Position numbers and translations under genes: made by a program. DNA of 64,000 nucleotides from Synechococcus sp. PROS-U-1. GTDB lineage: Bacteria > Cyanobacteriota > Cyanobacteriia > PCC-6307 > Cyanobiaceae. Under the pieces are notes generated by a model. It saw only the letters and a program-made list of their open reading frames with translations, was not told the origin of the DNA and ran no database searches. The stretch covers positions 124,001 through 188,000 of the forward strand of contig NZ_CP047951.1 of assembly GCF_014279755.1 (NCBI RefSeq). Direction: 5' to 3'. Below, in pieces: positions 1 through 8,682 of the stretch. Positions within the stretch are counted from its first letter, which is position 1. Every line of letters starts with the position of its first letter.

Positions 1-964
1 TAATGGAACTGAATTGTTTGATTTATTTTCTTCTCTTGATTCTGTTTCGGTTTTGGATTTGGGTTTGAAGAGTTTTGAAGATCGTATTCGTAGTATTCGT
101 AACTCTGGATTCGATGTCGTTATTGATCTTGCTGGCTGGACTGGCGGTGAATTTCAAAAGGGATTTGCAAATAGACTGGCTCCTATTCAGGTTAATTATC
201 TTGGTTACTTTGCCTCTACAGGAAATCCCTGTATTGACTATTGGATTGGCGATAATTCACTTTTCCCCTCTGATCATAAAGAATGGCACACTGAAAAATT
301 ACTTCGTTTACAACGATGTTTTATTGCATGGGATCCATCACCACATTTTGCAGAAGGTAAGTTAGACGTTACTGGGCCACCTGCTGGTCCGGTACGTTTT
401 GGAAGTTTTAATCATAATCGTAAGCTTTCGGATCAGACTCTTAAATTGTGGGGAGAAATTTTACGCAGATGTCCAGACTCTAGACTAGTTCTGAAGGCTA
501 ATTCTTCTTCTGATCCTGGAACACAAGAACTTCTACGTCGTCGAATGCTCCGTCAGGGTCTTAATACTGAACAAGTAGTTTGGTTACCTCTCGCAGCCAG
601 CCATGAGGACCATTTAAATCAGTACTCCGAAGTCGATATTGGCTTAGATTGCTTCCCCAACGGTGGCTGCACAACTACTTGTGAGGCTTTATGGATGGGC
701 GTACCTGTAATTACCAAGTCTGGTTCAAGTTACGTTAGTCGAATGAGTACAGCTGTTTTGAATGGCGCTGAAATGCCAGAGTTCTGTGCATCGTCTGAAG
801 CGGATTATATTGACATGGCTTTAAAGCAAGTTGATAACTTGATGTGGCTCCGTTCCAATAGAGATTTTTGGCGTAAAAAAATTATAAATACACCTCTTGG
901 TGATGCATCAGATTTGCTAAATCATTTGTGCTATGAATTTCGTAATCTTTGTTCATTATCATAG
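1..964 (+). CDS. SPINDLY/O-GlcNAc-transferase-like glycosyltransferase, 5' partial
   Basis: The frame is open from base 2 and has no stop before the window edge, so the N-terminus lies upstream. About 320 residues are visible and match the C-terminal catalytic half of the OGT/SPINDLY family (GT41), which transfers a sugar from a nucleotide donor to Ser/Thr of proteins. Seen: the DLAGWTGG segment, the APIQVNYLGY loop, FGSFNHNRKL, a lysine in LVLKA at the position of the catalytic/UDP-binding lysine of human OGT, and the donor-site motif GGCTTTCEALWMGVPV. The missing upstream part probably holds TPR repeats. The gene is AT-rich and converges on its neighbour with a 34-bp overlap at the 3' ends. 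A cytoplasmic location and protein acceptor are inferred from the family. Confidence 0.85.
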   Translation, partial: NGTELFDLFSSLDSVSVLDLGLKSFEDRIRSIRNSGFDVVIDLAGWTGGEFQKGFANRLAPIQVNYLGYFASTGNPCIDYWIGDNSLFPSDHKEWHTEKLLRLQRCFIAWDPSPHFAEGKLDVTGPPAGPVRFGSFNHNRKLSDQTLKLWGEILRRCPDSRLVLKANSSSDPGTQELLRRRMLRQGLNTEQVVWLPLAASHEDHLNQYSEVDIGLDCFPNGGCTTTCEALWMGVPVITKSGSSYVSRMSTAVLNGAEMPEFCASSEADYIDMALKQVDNLMWLRSNRDFWRKKIINTPLGDASDLLNHLCYEFRNLCSLS

Positions 965-3111
965 ATTTTTTCTAATTCTCTCGCTAAGCGTTTTGGATCT
1001 CCTAGGGATGAAGACATTAATTGATATCTTACCTGCTCTCTTTCTTCTTTGCTGAGGTGGTTGTTATTACATATAGATTTGGCTTTGTTGATATATTCAA
1101 TTTTATCTTTTGCTACCCATTTCGATAGCCCTGCATTAATTAAAATGCTAGTGCTTAGCCTGCCAACCATTCCTTCCCCAGCTAAGCTCAATACAGGTAC
1201 TCCCATTATTAACGCTTCGCACGTTGTTGTTGCTCCACCGTATGGTATTGGGTCCAAAGCGATATCAATTTCATTATACATTTTCATGTGGTTATCCCAT
1301 CCTTCAACCCAAGGCAAAGTAATTAGTTTATCTTCTGCAAGTCCTGCTTCCGCGAACATTTTTTTTATACGATGTTGTTCTACTTTTTCTACAAAGCTGA
1401 TGCTTTTTAGTAGCAATTTGGTTTCTCTGTGTGTCTCTCTCATCACGTTGCAGAACAATTCTATGCATTCATGAGTTAATTTTCTGGCATGATTGAAGCA
1501 GCCAAATTGTAATTGACGCACTTCTCTGATCGCCGCTATTTTTGGCATAGCCTCCGGGAAAAATGACATATATCCACCCTTCACAAGCAATAGCTTATGC
1601 GATTCACTATCGGTTGAGTTCAGACCACCAAATAATTCTTTATCTCCTATCCATCCATCAATGCATTTTAGATATGTTGGAGCATAATAACCTAGATAAC
1701 TGAACTGTAGAGGTGCGGGTTTGTGTACTAAAACACCTAGTCTATTATGAGCCGTATAGCCACCAAGCTCAACCAGAATGTCTAGCTGTTTGTCAGAAAG
1801 TATGCGAGCAGCTTCTAAGTCTGTCCTATAATTTATGTTCACCCATTCATCGCACTCCATCCTTATTTTATGAGTCAATATGTCTTCATGAGGCCCACAT
1901 GTAATTCCAACGACTGTCACTTCATTCTTATTATGATTTTTGAGTACCGGATATATAAAGCGACCTACTGGATGTGTCGTGAAATCAGCAGATAAGTATC
2001 CTATTCTTAAAGGTCTTTTTCTCATGTTAGATCTGATTCTGTCCCCCCAGAGTGCTCCAACACCTTCTCTCTGAGTTTTTCCTTCCCACTCACGAGCAAT
2101 TCTCTTTCTTTCAATACTCTCAATCAGGTTATATCCCGCACCAATAAACTGAATATTGGTTAAGTATGTTGCATTCATAGAGTTAAAGTTATTACTTGCC
2201 TCTAATACGCAACTAATTGCTGCTTTGTGTCGACCCATTTCCGCCAATGATTGTCCTAAGGCTAGCTTTAAATCACTATTCAATGGTTCTCGCTTTATTC
2301 CCTCTTTAATAACCCTACAGCTTGCATTATTGTGCTTTAAAGCTTTTAGCGTCGCCGCATGGTTAAGCCAGTGGCTGCTATTATAAGGATCTTCCATGCA
2401 CAAATTTGATAGCAGTCTCTCCGCAGTTTCGTTATCCTGTTTATCCATCAATAGATTTGCTAATGCAGTTTTAATTTGGACACTAGCTTTCTGATTTGGG
2501 TCTAAATTTGCATAGATTACTTCTGCTTCTCTATGACGTCCAAGTCTTTGAAGCATTAGAAGTTGATTTGTCGTTCCTCTCTCGTCCTTTGGATGTAATT
2601 TTTTCATTTCTTGAAAGATCTCTAATGCCTCTTCCCAATTACCAAGTGCGTCCATTGCTTGGCCAAGGCCTAGAAATCCATTGATGTTGTGTTTGTCTAA
2701 CTTCAAAAGCTTTTCGAACGTACTTTTTGCCTTCTGATACTCTTGTTTTCCTAAAGAAACTCGGCCAAATGTTTCAAGTAGAGTGCGGTCTTCAGGGTTT
2801 AATTTAAGACCTGCAATATTTAAATTCTCTGCTTCCTCAAGTTTTCTGGCTTCGATGAATAGATTTATTGCATTGGCTCTCAGTTGAATGCATTCCGGAA
2901 TCAATTCTAGAGTATTTTTGTAATGCTTTTCGGCTTCTTTAAGCCTTCCTTGTTGTCTTAATAATCCTCCAAGGTTAATGGCGTCTCTTGAATCAATTTC
3001 CCCTTTTTTTGAGCATTCTTCAATGAGCATTCGGTATAATCTCTCAGCTTCCTCTAAGCCGCCCTTTTGATGAAGTGCCCATGCCTTCTCGCGAATCTGC
3101 TGAGTGTCCAA
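931..3111 (-). CDS. TPR-containing SPINDLY/OGT-like glycosyltransferase
   Basis: 726 residues. Residues about 1-330 are helical TPR repeats, recognisable by spaced W/L/G-Y/A/P patterns such as YRMLIEE and LGGLLRQQGRLKEAE. Residues about 365-715 are the OGT catalytic region: RIGYLSADFTTHPVGRF with the family histidine, VELGGYTAHNR, the PLQFSYLGYY loop, a lysine in KLLLKS, and the donor motif GGATTTCEALIMGVPV. Function by family: O-linked sugar transfer to proteins, with the TPRs choosing the substrate. The start is TTG at 3111 with no clear Shine-Dalgarno, so the N-terminus is uncertain. It converges with the partial paralogue at 931-964 and is divergent from the TPR gene at 3188 across 76 bp. 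It is AT-rich compared with genes after 5.7 kb, which suggests transfer. Confidence 0.85.
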   Translation of the reverse strand: MDTQQIREKAWALHQKGGLEEAERLYRMLIEECSKKGEIDSRDAINLGGLLRQQGRLKEAEKHYKNTLELIPECIQLRANAINLFIEARKLEEAENLNIAGLKLNPEDRTLLETFGRVSLGKQEYQKAKSTFEKLLKLDKHNINGFLGLGQAMDALGNWEEALEIFQEMKKLHPKDERGTTNQLLMLQRLGRHREAEVIYANLDPNQKASVQIKTALANLLMDKQDNETAERLLSNLCMEDPYNSSHWLNHAATLKALKHNNASCRVIKEGIKREPLNSDLKLALGQSLAEMGRHKAAISCVLEASNNFNSMNATYLTNIQFIGAGYNLIESIERKRIAREWEGKTQREGVGALWGDRIRSNMRKRPLRIGYLSADFTTHPVGRFIYPVLKNHNKNEVTVVGITCGPHEDILTHKIRMECDEWVNINYRTDLEAARILSDKQLDILVELGGYTAHNRLGVLVHKPAPLQFSYLGYYAPTYLKCIDGWIGDKELFGGLNSTDSESHKLLLVKGGYMSFFPEAMPKIAAIREVRQLQFGCFNHARKLTHECIELFCNVMRETHRETKLLLKSISFVEKVEQHRIKKMFAEAGLAEDKLITLPWVEGWDNHMKMYNEIDIALDPIPYGGATTTCEALIMGVPVLSLAGEGMVGRLSTSILINAGLSKWVAKDKIEYINKAKSICNNNHLSKEEREQVRYQLMSSSLGDPKRLARELEKIYDNEQRLRNS

Positions 3112-3187
3112 GGATATTTTCGTAGATAACCTATTATATTGCTTCTTTTACGGCTTCATCCTGATATAGAATAGCTATCTCAAGAAT

Positions 3188-4954
3188 TTGAGTGTTCCTC
3201 ATGTCTCCCGTCGTATGCACAATAGTGATCAGGGCAACCTCCTGCATTTGGCTAGCTCTCTGCCAGTATCTGACTTAGATGCTTTTTGTGACACTTGTCT
3301 CGCATCTCTTCCTGCTTCTCCTGAAGTGCAGGACTGTACTTTTATGGCGTTAGGTTTGGCGCATTGGAGATCTCAAAGGTATGAAAAAGCTCTTCATTTT
3401 CTCGATCAAATTCTTATAACGAACCAAAATAATGCCGACTATCTCGTCTTACGTGGGATGGTGTTGAGGCAGTTGCCTGGTTTGCTTGAACAAGCCTTGA
3501 GTACTTTCTGCAGCGCAGTTCTCTTAGATCCGCAAAGGGCAGATACGTATTATAATTTAGCTAATTTATTGTCAGACAATGATAAAGAATTACAGGCTGA
3601 GCGAGCATTCCGAATTAGTCTGAGATTTAATCCCAAGGCTGCTCTTGCATTGCACAATTTAGGAATTTGCTTGAATGGACAGCAGAGATTTGAGGAGGCG
3701 CTCATTTCTCTTTCGCAGAGTGTCAAGGAGGATCCATTGTCTGCAGATGCTTGGTGTAATTTAGGCCTTGCCTATTTTGGTCTAGATCGTTTCACCGATG
3801 CCAAGGATTCTTTTGCCAAAGCAATATCTTTAGACCAATCTCATGGCGCGAGTCATGTAAACATGGGTAATGCGTTGGTAAGTACGCTTGAGCCTGAGCT
3901 TGCTTTGTCTTATCTTCAAAAAGGAGTTGAGCTTGAATCTAGTTCGGCTAATTCTCTTTGGAATCTTTCCCTAGCTTATCTTCTTACAGGGGATTTCACT
4001 CGCGGATGGGATTTTTACGAGGCGCGGTTTTCTACAAAGAACTTTTCTGATTACGAAAGACCTACAGTCGGTTCACAGCCCCAGTCTCTCGCGGACTGTA
4101 CTCATGACCCGAATCGCCCGTTGGTTGTTTGGACAGAACAAGGCATAGGTGATGCTGTTCAGTTCTGTCGTTACTTATTGATGCTCCAGACTGCGTCAAT
4201 TCCTTTTGTGTTTATGACGCGTTCCTCTCTCATGCGTTTGTTCTCTGAATGGTTTGAAATACCCGACCACCTTATCGTCGATCAACCGATGAGTACTAAC
4301 CCTACCGATGATCGTCAGCAAATACCTTTGTTGAGCCTACCCCGCCTTTTTCGTACGGATATTTTAACTATTCCTTCTGTTACCCCATATTTCAAGGCGT
4401 CTTCCAAAACTCCACCTGCCCTTCTAATTTCTCCACCACCAGGTGGACTTTCCATTGGCTTGGTTTGGGCTTCCAATCCCACCAATAAGGCTATGTATCG
4501 AAATAAAAGTTGTCCCCTCGAGTTGCTGATGCCACGTTTTCTCCAGCTTCTCGATCTTGACTTAATAGATTTGCACTGTCTGCAGTTCGGTAGTGACTCC
4601 TGCCAGCTAGATCCTTGGCGTCTCTCTAATCGAATTATCGACTGGTCGGAGTCGATATCTGACTTCTCAGATACCGCTCATGTGCTTAGTCAGCTTGATC
4701 TTGTGATTAGTGTTGATACTGCTGTTGCCCATATTTCTGCCGCTCTAGGTCGCAACACTTGGGTTTTACTGCCGCATAATGCAGATTTTCGTTGGCTTCG
4801 TGACCGCGATGATTCCCCTTGGTATTCTTCGATGCGACTATTTCGTCAGCCAGATCACAGAGATTGGCAGGGTTTGGTTGACCTGGTTAATCAAGCCCTT
4901 GATGAATTATTCATGTTCGACATAAATTCTCTTTCAAAGGAGGTTTTGGTGTGA
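3188..4954 (+). CDS. TPR protein with GT9-like C-terminal domain
   Basis: 588 residues from a TTG start; the in-frame ATG at 3215 is an equally good start and no ribosome site decides. Residues about 35-290 are TPR repeats (for example ADTYYNLANLLSD, AALALHNLGICLN, ADAWCNLGLAYFG). Residues about 310-575 resemble the ADP-heptose:LPS heptosyltransferase fold (GT9): WTEQGIGDAVQFCRYL, SIGLVWASNP and the late motif LVISVDTAVAHISAALG. The same architecture is seen in the pair at 22295-25047. It probably transfers a sugar to a surface glycan or protein, but the acceptor cannot be read. Its stop overlaps the next start by 4 bp (GTGA), so it is translationally coupled to the peptidyl-prolyl isomerase and, through it, to the exporter. 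Confidence 0.75.
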   Translation: MSVPHVSRRMHNSDQGNLLHLASSLPVSDLDAFCDTCLASLPASPEVQDCTFMALGLAHWRSQRYEKALHFLDQILITNQNNADYLVLRGMVLRQLPGLLEQALSTFCSAVLLDPQRADTYYNLANLLSDNDKELQAERAFRISLRFNPKAALALHNLGICLNGQQRFEEALISLSQSVKEDPLSADAWCNLGLAYFGLDRFTDAKDSFAKAISLDQSHGASHVNMGNALVSTLEPELALSYLQKGVELESSSANSLWNLSLAYLLTGDFTRGWDFYEARFSTKNFSDYERPTVGSQPQSLADCTHDPNRPLVVWTEQGIGDAVQFCRYLLMLQTASIPFVFMTRSSLMRLFSEWFEIPDHLIVDQPMSTNPTDDRQQIPLLSLPRLFRTDILTIPSVTPYFKASSKTPPALLISPPPGGLSIGLVWASNPTNKAMYRNKSCPLELLMPRFLQLLDLDLIDLHCLQFGSDSCQLDPWRLSNRIIDWSESISDFSDTAHVLSQLDLVISVDTAVAHISAALGRNTWVLLPHNADFRWLRDRDDSPWYSSMRLFRQPDHRDWQGLVDLVNQALDELFMFDINSLSKEVLV

Positions 4955-5688
4955 GCGATTTGACCCAACCTCCTGTTTTCCTTCCTGAAAAAGTTCAACT
5001 AGACTTGCTAAAACGCATGGATATGCGTAGATTATTTATTCGCAGGTGGTTAGAAGAGGAAATTGCTGACCTAGTTCAGGTAGATGAGGCGTGGTTGGAA
5101 AACAGGCTCACTAATTTTCTTCAGGGTCAACTACTTGAAGATGTTCTTGCTTCTAATTCCTGGACTTTTTCTGATTTGAGTCTTAATCTTTGGCTGCCCG
5201 AGGCTTTGAAGCGTTTTGCAAAATATCGTTTTGGAGCTGGGGTTGAGGAGGAATTTCTGCTGCATGGCTGGAAACGTGATCAAGTTGTATATTCAATGAT
5301 TCGATTTACTACACCTGAGCTTGCGCGTGAGATTTGGATTCGTGCTGAGGAAAATGAAATTAGTTTCACTGAAGCGGCTACTAAATTTGGAGAAGGACCC
5401 GAATCTTCACATCTTGGAGTTATTGGTCCCATAGAGATCCGGCATATCCAGCCTGTAGCTCTTAGGGATTACATCCGCCAACTTGAGCCTGGTCGAATAC
5501 AAGGTCCAGTGCGCCTTGGTGATTGGTTGATACTAATAAAACTTGAGAGAATCATTCCTAATATTTTTGATCAGTCATCTCGAGACCGGCTGATGGACGA
5601 TTTGCTTCAAGACTTTCTTGACGACCGAGTTGGCCGATTTATGGAGGGTGAGTCCCTTGATCAGCTCGAGTATCATCCACCCTCATGA
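4951..5688 (+). CDS. Parvulin-like peptidyl-prolyl isomerase
   Basis: 245 residues, GTG start overlapping the upstream stop. The N-terminal helical half resembles the chaperone segment of SurA/PrsA-type isomerases. The C-terminal half has a parvulin (rotamase PF00639-type) pattern: LAREIWIRAEEN, FTEAATKFGEGPESSHLGVIGPI, and a final LGDWLILIKLERI strand. There is no signal peptide, so it probably acts in the cytoplasm. An isomerase directly before a type I exporter suggests that it keeps the export substrate in a secretion-competent form; this is inference. The 3' end overlaps the exporter start by ATGA. Base composition is AT-rich, like the upstream genes, and changes sharply at this overlap. 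Confidence 0.75.
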   Translation: MSDLTQPPVFLPEKVQLDLLKRMDMRRLFIRRWLEEEIADLVQVDEAWLENRLTNFLQGQLLEDVLASNSWTFSDLSLNLWLPEALKRFAKYRFGAGVEEEFLLHGWKRDQVVYSMIRFTTPELAREIWIRAEENEISFTEAATKFGEGPESSHLGVIGPIEIRHIQPVALRDYIRQLEPGRIQGPVRLGDWLILIKLERIIPNIFDQSSRDRLMDDLLQDFLDDRVGRFMEGESLDQLEYHPPS

Positions 5689-8681
5689 CCAGTACCGTTG
5701 CAACCCTGACCTCTTGGTTGAGCCGTTTTGATGCATTCCAAGGATTAAGCGCTGAGGAACTCGACTGGTTGGCGCATCGTGCCAAGCCCTTTCACTGCGG
5801 AGTGGGTCAGGAGCTACTCGCTCGCGATCGTCTTCCGGAGTATTGCTATGCGGTAGTCGAGGGTCGTGGTCGTGTGCTGCACGATGACCCCGGCCTTCGT
5901 CGCCCCGTCACCTTGGCATATTCCAACCCCGGTGATCTGGTTGGTTGGGCTGGGCTTGCATCTCGTCGGCCATGCGAGTGGATCACAGCGGCTCAGTCCC
6001 TCAAGTTGATCGGCATCAAGGCCGAGGATTTCCAGGAGCTGGAGAATCGCTCGGAATCCTTCCGTTCCTGGCTCGATCGAGCATCGTCGCCGGCGGAACT
6101 GATGGCCGTCCTCGCCCCTGCTCTCCGCCAGCGCCCAATGGCAGATCCGCCAGAACGCGATGTTCTCCATCAGCTTCTGCCGGGGTTGAAGGTGATAGCT
6201 GCTCGGCAATTACGGGAATTACCGGACGATGGGGCGGTCTGGTTGTGGAATGGTCAGCCCTCCAGCAAGGTTGTCCCCATCGGCACCCCGGTTGATCCAG
6301 AAGTGTTGCGGGAGATTCCTCCCGGGGAGTCCCTGCGCTTGCTACGAGTGGAACCCGATCTCTGGGAGCGGGTGCTGAATCCGCCGCTTCAGGCTCCGGA
6401 AAACCATCAACAACCTGAAGCCAGCGATCTTTGGGATAACGACCGCTACTCGGATCTACTTGTTCCTGAGCCCCAGGGAGAGAAAGTGGTGAAGCTGGAA
6501 GACGCCCCGGCTGAGGCGTCGATTCGGTACCGCGGCAAAGAAATTCCGGTCTGCACGGGCACCCAGCCCTTGGGACACGCCATGGCAAGTCTGGAGATGC
6601 TGGCTCGTTATTACAACATTCCTTTTCGCAGGGATGTGATCGAACGGGCGGCCAAGGGTGCTCTTGGCTCTCAGGGGGTGACCCTTCAGCAGTTGGGCAA
6701 CTTGGCCACCATTCTGGGCTTCACCGGAAGCCTGGCTGACCTGCCTGCCACCCAGTTCTCCCGCCTACCTTTCCCCTGTTTTGCCATCGTGGAAGGGCAG
6801 CCGGCCATGCTTCACGACGTCAGTGGTGGCCATGTGAAAGCGGTGTTGCCGGAGTACGGCCGCGTTAACTTGCAGATCGAGGATCTCACCCAGGGCCAGG
6901 AGGGCGCCAGCGTTCTGATCCTTAATCCCGGTCGCGACTCGCAACAGCGCAAGCTTGGTCTCTCCTGGTTCATCCCTCAGATCCGAAAGTACCGCCGCAG
7001 CCTGATCGAGGTGCTGGTGGCATCCCTGGTTCTGCAGCTGCTCAACCTTGCCCAGCCTCTGGTGATGCAGCAGATTTTCGACAAAGTGATCGGTCAGCAG
7101 AACCTCGATACCCTCTACACCCTGGGCCTGATTTTGCTGGGGGTGAGCCTCTTTCAGGGCGTCTTGAATGCATTACGCACTTATCTGTTTGCCGATACCA
7201 CCAACCGCATTGACATTTCCCTCGGTGCAGAAGTCATTCAGCATCTGCTGCGGCTGCCGCTGAATTATTTCGACAAGCGTCCCGTCGGCGAATTGCAGAC
7301 CCGTCTGGGAGAACTGGGCAACATCCGCGGCTTCCTCACCGGCAGCCTGTTGACGCTCGCCCTCGATTCGGTTTTTTCGGTGATCTACATCGCCGTGATG
7401 GTCAGCTATTCCGGTGTGCTCACAGCAGTCACTCTTGGTGTGATCCCCCTGTTCCTGGGCCTCACCCTGTTGGCGTCGCCGGCGATTAGGGCCCAGTTGC
7501 GCAAGGCTGCCGAGAAGAACGCCGCCACCCAGGCCTTCCTGATCGAATCCCTGAACGGTGTGCAGACCATCAAGGCCCAGAACGCTGAGAACACCGTGCG
7601 CTGGCGCTGGCAAAAGCGCTACTCCTCTTTCATGAGTGAGACCTTCCGCACCCTCCTGATCGGTGTCTCCACCGGCACGGTGGGAAGCTTCCTCAGTCAG
7701 CTCACCGGTCTGCTCACCCTCTGGGTGGGGGCCTACCTTGTAATTAAAGGTGATCTCACCATTGGCCAGCTAATCGCCTTCCGTATCATCTCAGGGTATG
7801 TGGTGGGCCCCCTGCTCAACCTGGCCACCAGCTGGCAGACCTTCCAGGGCGTCGCGCTTTCGATCGAGCGTCTGAGCGATGTGGTTGATGCCAAGGCCGA
7901 GGGATCTGAACTCGAGGCCGATCTCCTGCCGTTGCCGCCGGTGGCCGGTGAGGTCACCTTCCAGGGCGTTGATTTTCGCTTCAAAGAATCGGCGCCACTC
8001 GTGGTGAAAAACGTGAGTTTTCAGGTGGAAGCGGGAGCGTTCATTGGGATCGTCGGCCGGAGCGGCAGCGGCAAGAGCACGATCATGAAGCTGCTGCCAA
8101 GGCTTTATGCCCCGGAAAAAGGCCGGATCCTGATCGACGGCTACGACATCAACAAACTTCAGCTGGGGTCGGTGCGTCAGCAGATCGGCATCGTCCCGCA
8201 GGACAGCCTTCTCTTTGATGGCAGCATTCGCGACAACATCGCCCTCACCCGGCCTGAGGCCACCAGCGAGGAGATCATGAACGCGGCACGTGTGGCCTGT
8301 GCCCATGATTTCATTATGGAACTTTCCAATGGGTATGCGACCCGCGTGGGCGAACGGGGCAGTTCCCTCTCTGGCGGTCAGCGTCAGCGTCTTGCGATTG
8401 CCAGGGCAGTGCTCCAGCGCCCCACCTTGCTGATCTTGGACGAAGCCACCAGCGCCCTCGATTACATCACCGAGAGACAGGTGTGCATCAACCTCAAGCG
8501 TACCTTTGAGGGAACCACGGTGTTCTTCATTACCCACCGTCTCAGCACCATTCGCAGCGCCGATCGCATTTTGATGATGGATCAGGGCTCGCTGGTGGAG
8601 CAGGGGTCCCATGCTGAACTGCTGGACCTTCAGGGTCGCTATGCGGCGCTGTACTCGCAGCAGGAGTCCGACATTGACTGA
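5685..8681 (+). CDS. Type I secretion ABC transporter with cNMP-binding and degenerate C39 domains
   Basis: 998 residues, larger than ordinary HlyB (about 700). Order of domains: a cyclic-nucleotide-binding fold at about 20-130; a linker; a C39-peptidase-like domain at about 285-415; a six-helix ABC membrane domain at about 440-720; and a nucleotide-binding domain with Walker A GRSGSGKST (about 791), signature LSGGQRQR (about 895), Walker B LLILDEA (about 915) and a late ITHR H-loop. In the C39-like part the expected catalytic Cys position (DCG-A motif) reads PLGHA, so the Cys is absent. This points to HlyB-like recognition of uncleaved C-terminal signals (RTX-type) and not to double-glycine leader cleavage. 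It forms the inner-membrane part of a type I system with the next gene. No TolC-like gene is in the window. Confidence 0.9.
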   Translation: MTSTVATLTSWLSRFDAFQGLSAEELDWLAHRAKPFHCGVGQELLARDRLPEYCYAVVEGRGRVLHDDPGLRRPVTLAYSNPGDLVGWAGLASRRPCEWITAAQSLKLIGIKAEDFQELENRSESFRSWLDRASSPAELMAVLAPALRQRPMADPPERDVLHQLLPGLKVIAARQLRELPDDGAVWLWNGQPSSKVVPIGTPVDPEVLREIPPGESLRLLRVEPDLWERVLNPPLQAPENHQQPEASDLWDNDRYSDLLVPEPQGEKVVKLEDAPAEASIRYRGKEIPVCTGTQPLGHAMASLEMLARYYNIPFRRDVIERAAKGALGSQGVTLQQLGNLATILGFTGSLADLPATQFSRLPFPCFAIVEGQPAMLHDVSGGHVKAVLPEYGRVNLQIEDLTQGQEGASVLILNPGRDSQQRKLGLSWFIPQIRKYRRSLIEVLVASLVLQLLNLAQPLVMQQIFDKVIGQQNLDTLYTLGLILLGVSLFQGVLNALRTYLFADTTNRIDISLGAEVIQHLLRLPLNYFDKRPVGELQTRLGELGNIRGFLTGSLLTLALDSVFSVIYIAVMVSYSGVLTAVTLGVIPLFLGLTLLASPAIRAQLRKAAEKNAATQAFLIESLNGVQTIKAQNAENTVRWRWQKRYSSFMSETFRTLLIGVSTGTVGSFLSQLTGLLTLWVGAYLVIKGDLTIGQLIAFRIISGYVVGPLLNLATSWQTFQGVALSIERLSDVVDAKAEGSELEADLLPLPPVAGEVTFQGVDFRFKESAPLVVKNVSFQVEAGAFIGIVGRSGSGKSTIMKLLPRLYAPEKGRILIDGYDINKLQLGSVRQQIGIVPQDSLLFDGSIRDNIALTRPEATSEEIMNAARVACAHDFIMELSNGYATRVGERGSSLSGGQRQRLAIARAVLQRPTLLILDEATSALDYITERQVCINLKRTFEGTTVFFITHRLSTIRSADRILMMDQGSLVEQGSHAELLDLQGRYAALYSQQESDID

Positions 8682-8682
8682 G

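Noticed and set aside
6016-6588. 190-codon minus-strand frame opposite the cNMP/linker part of the exporter
   Set aside because: Proline/arginine-rich shadow without a plausible start.
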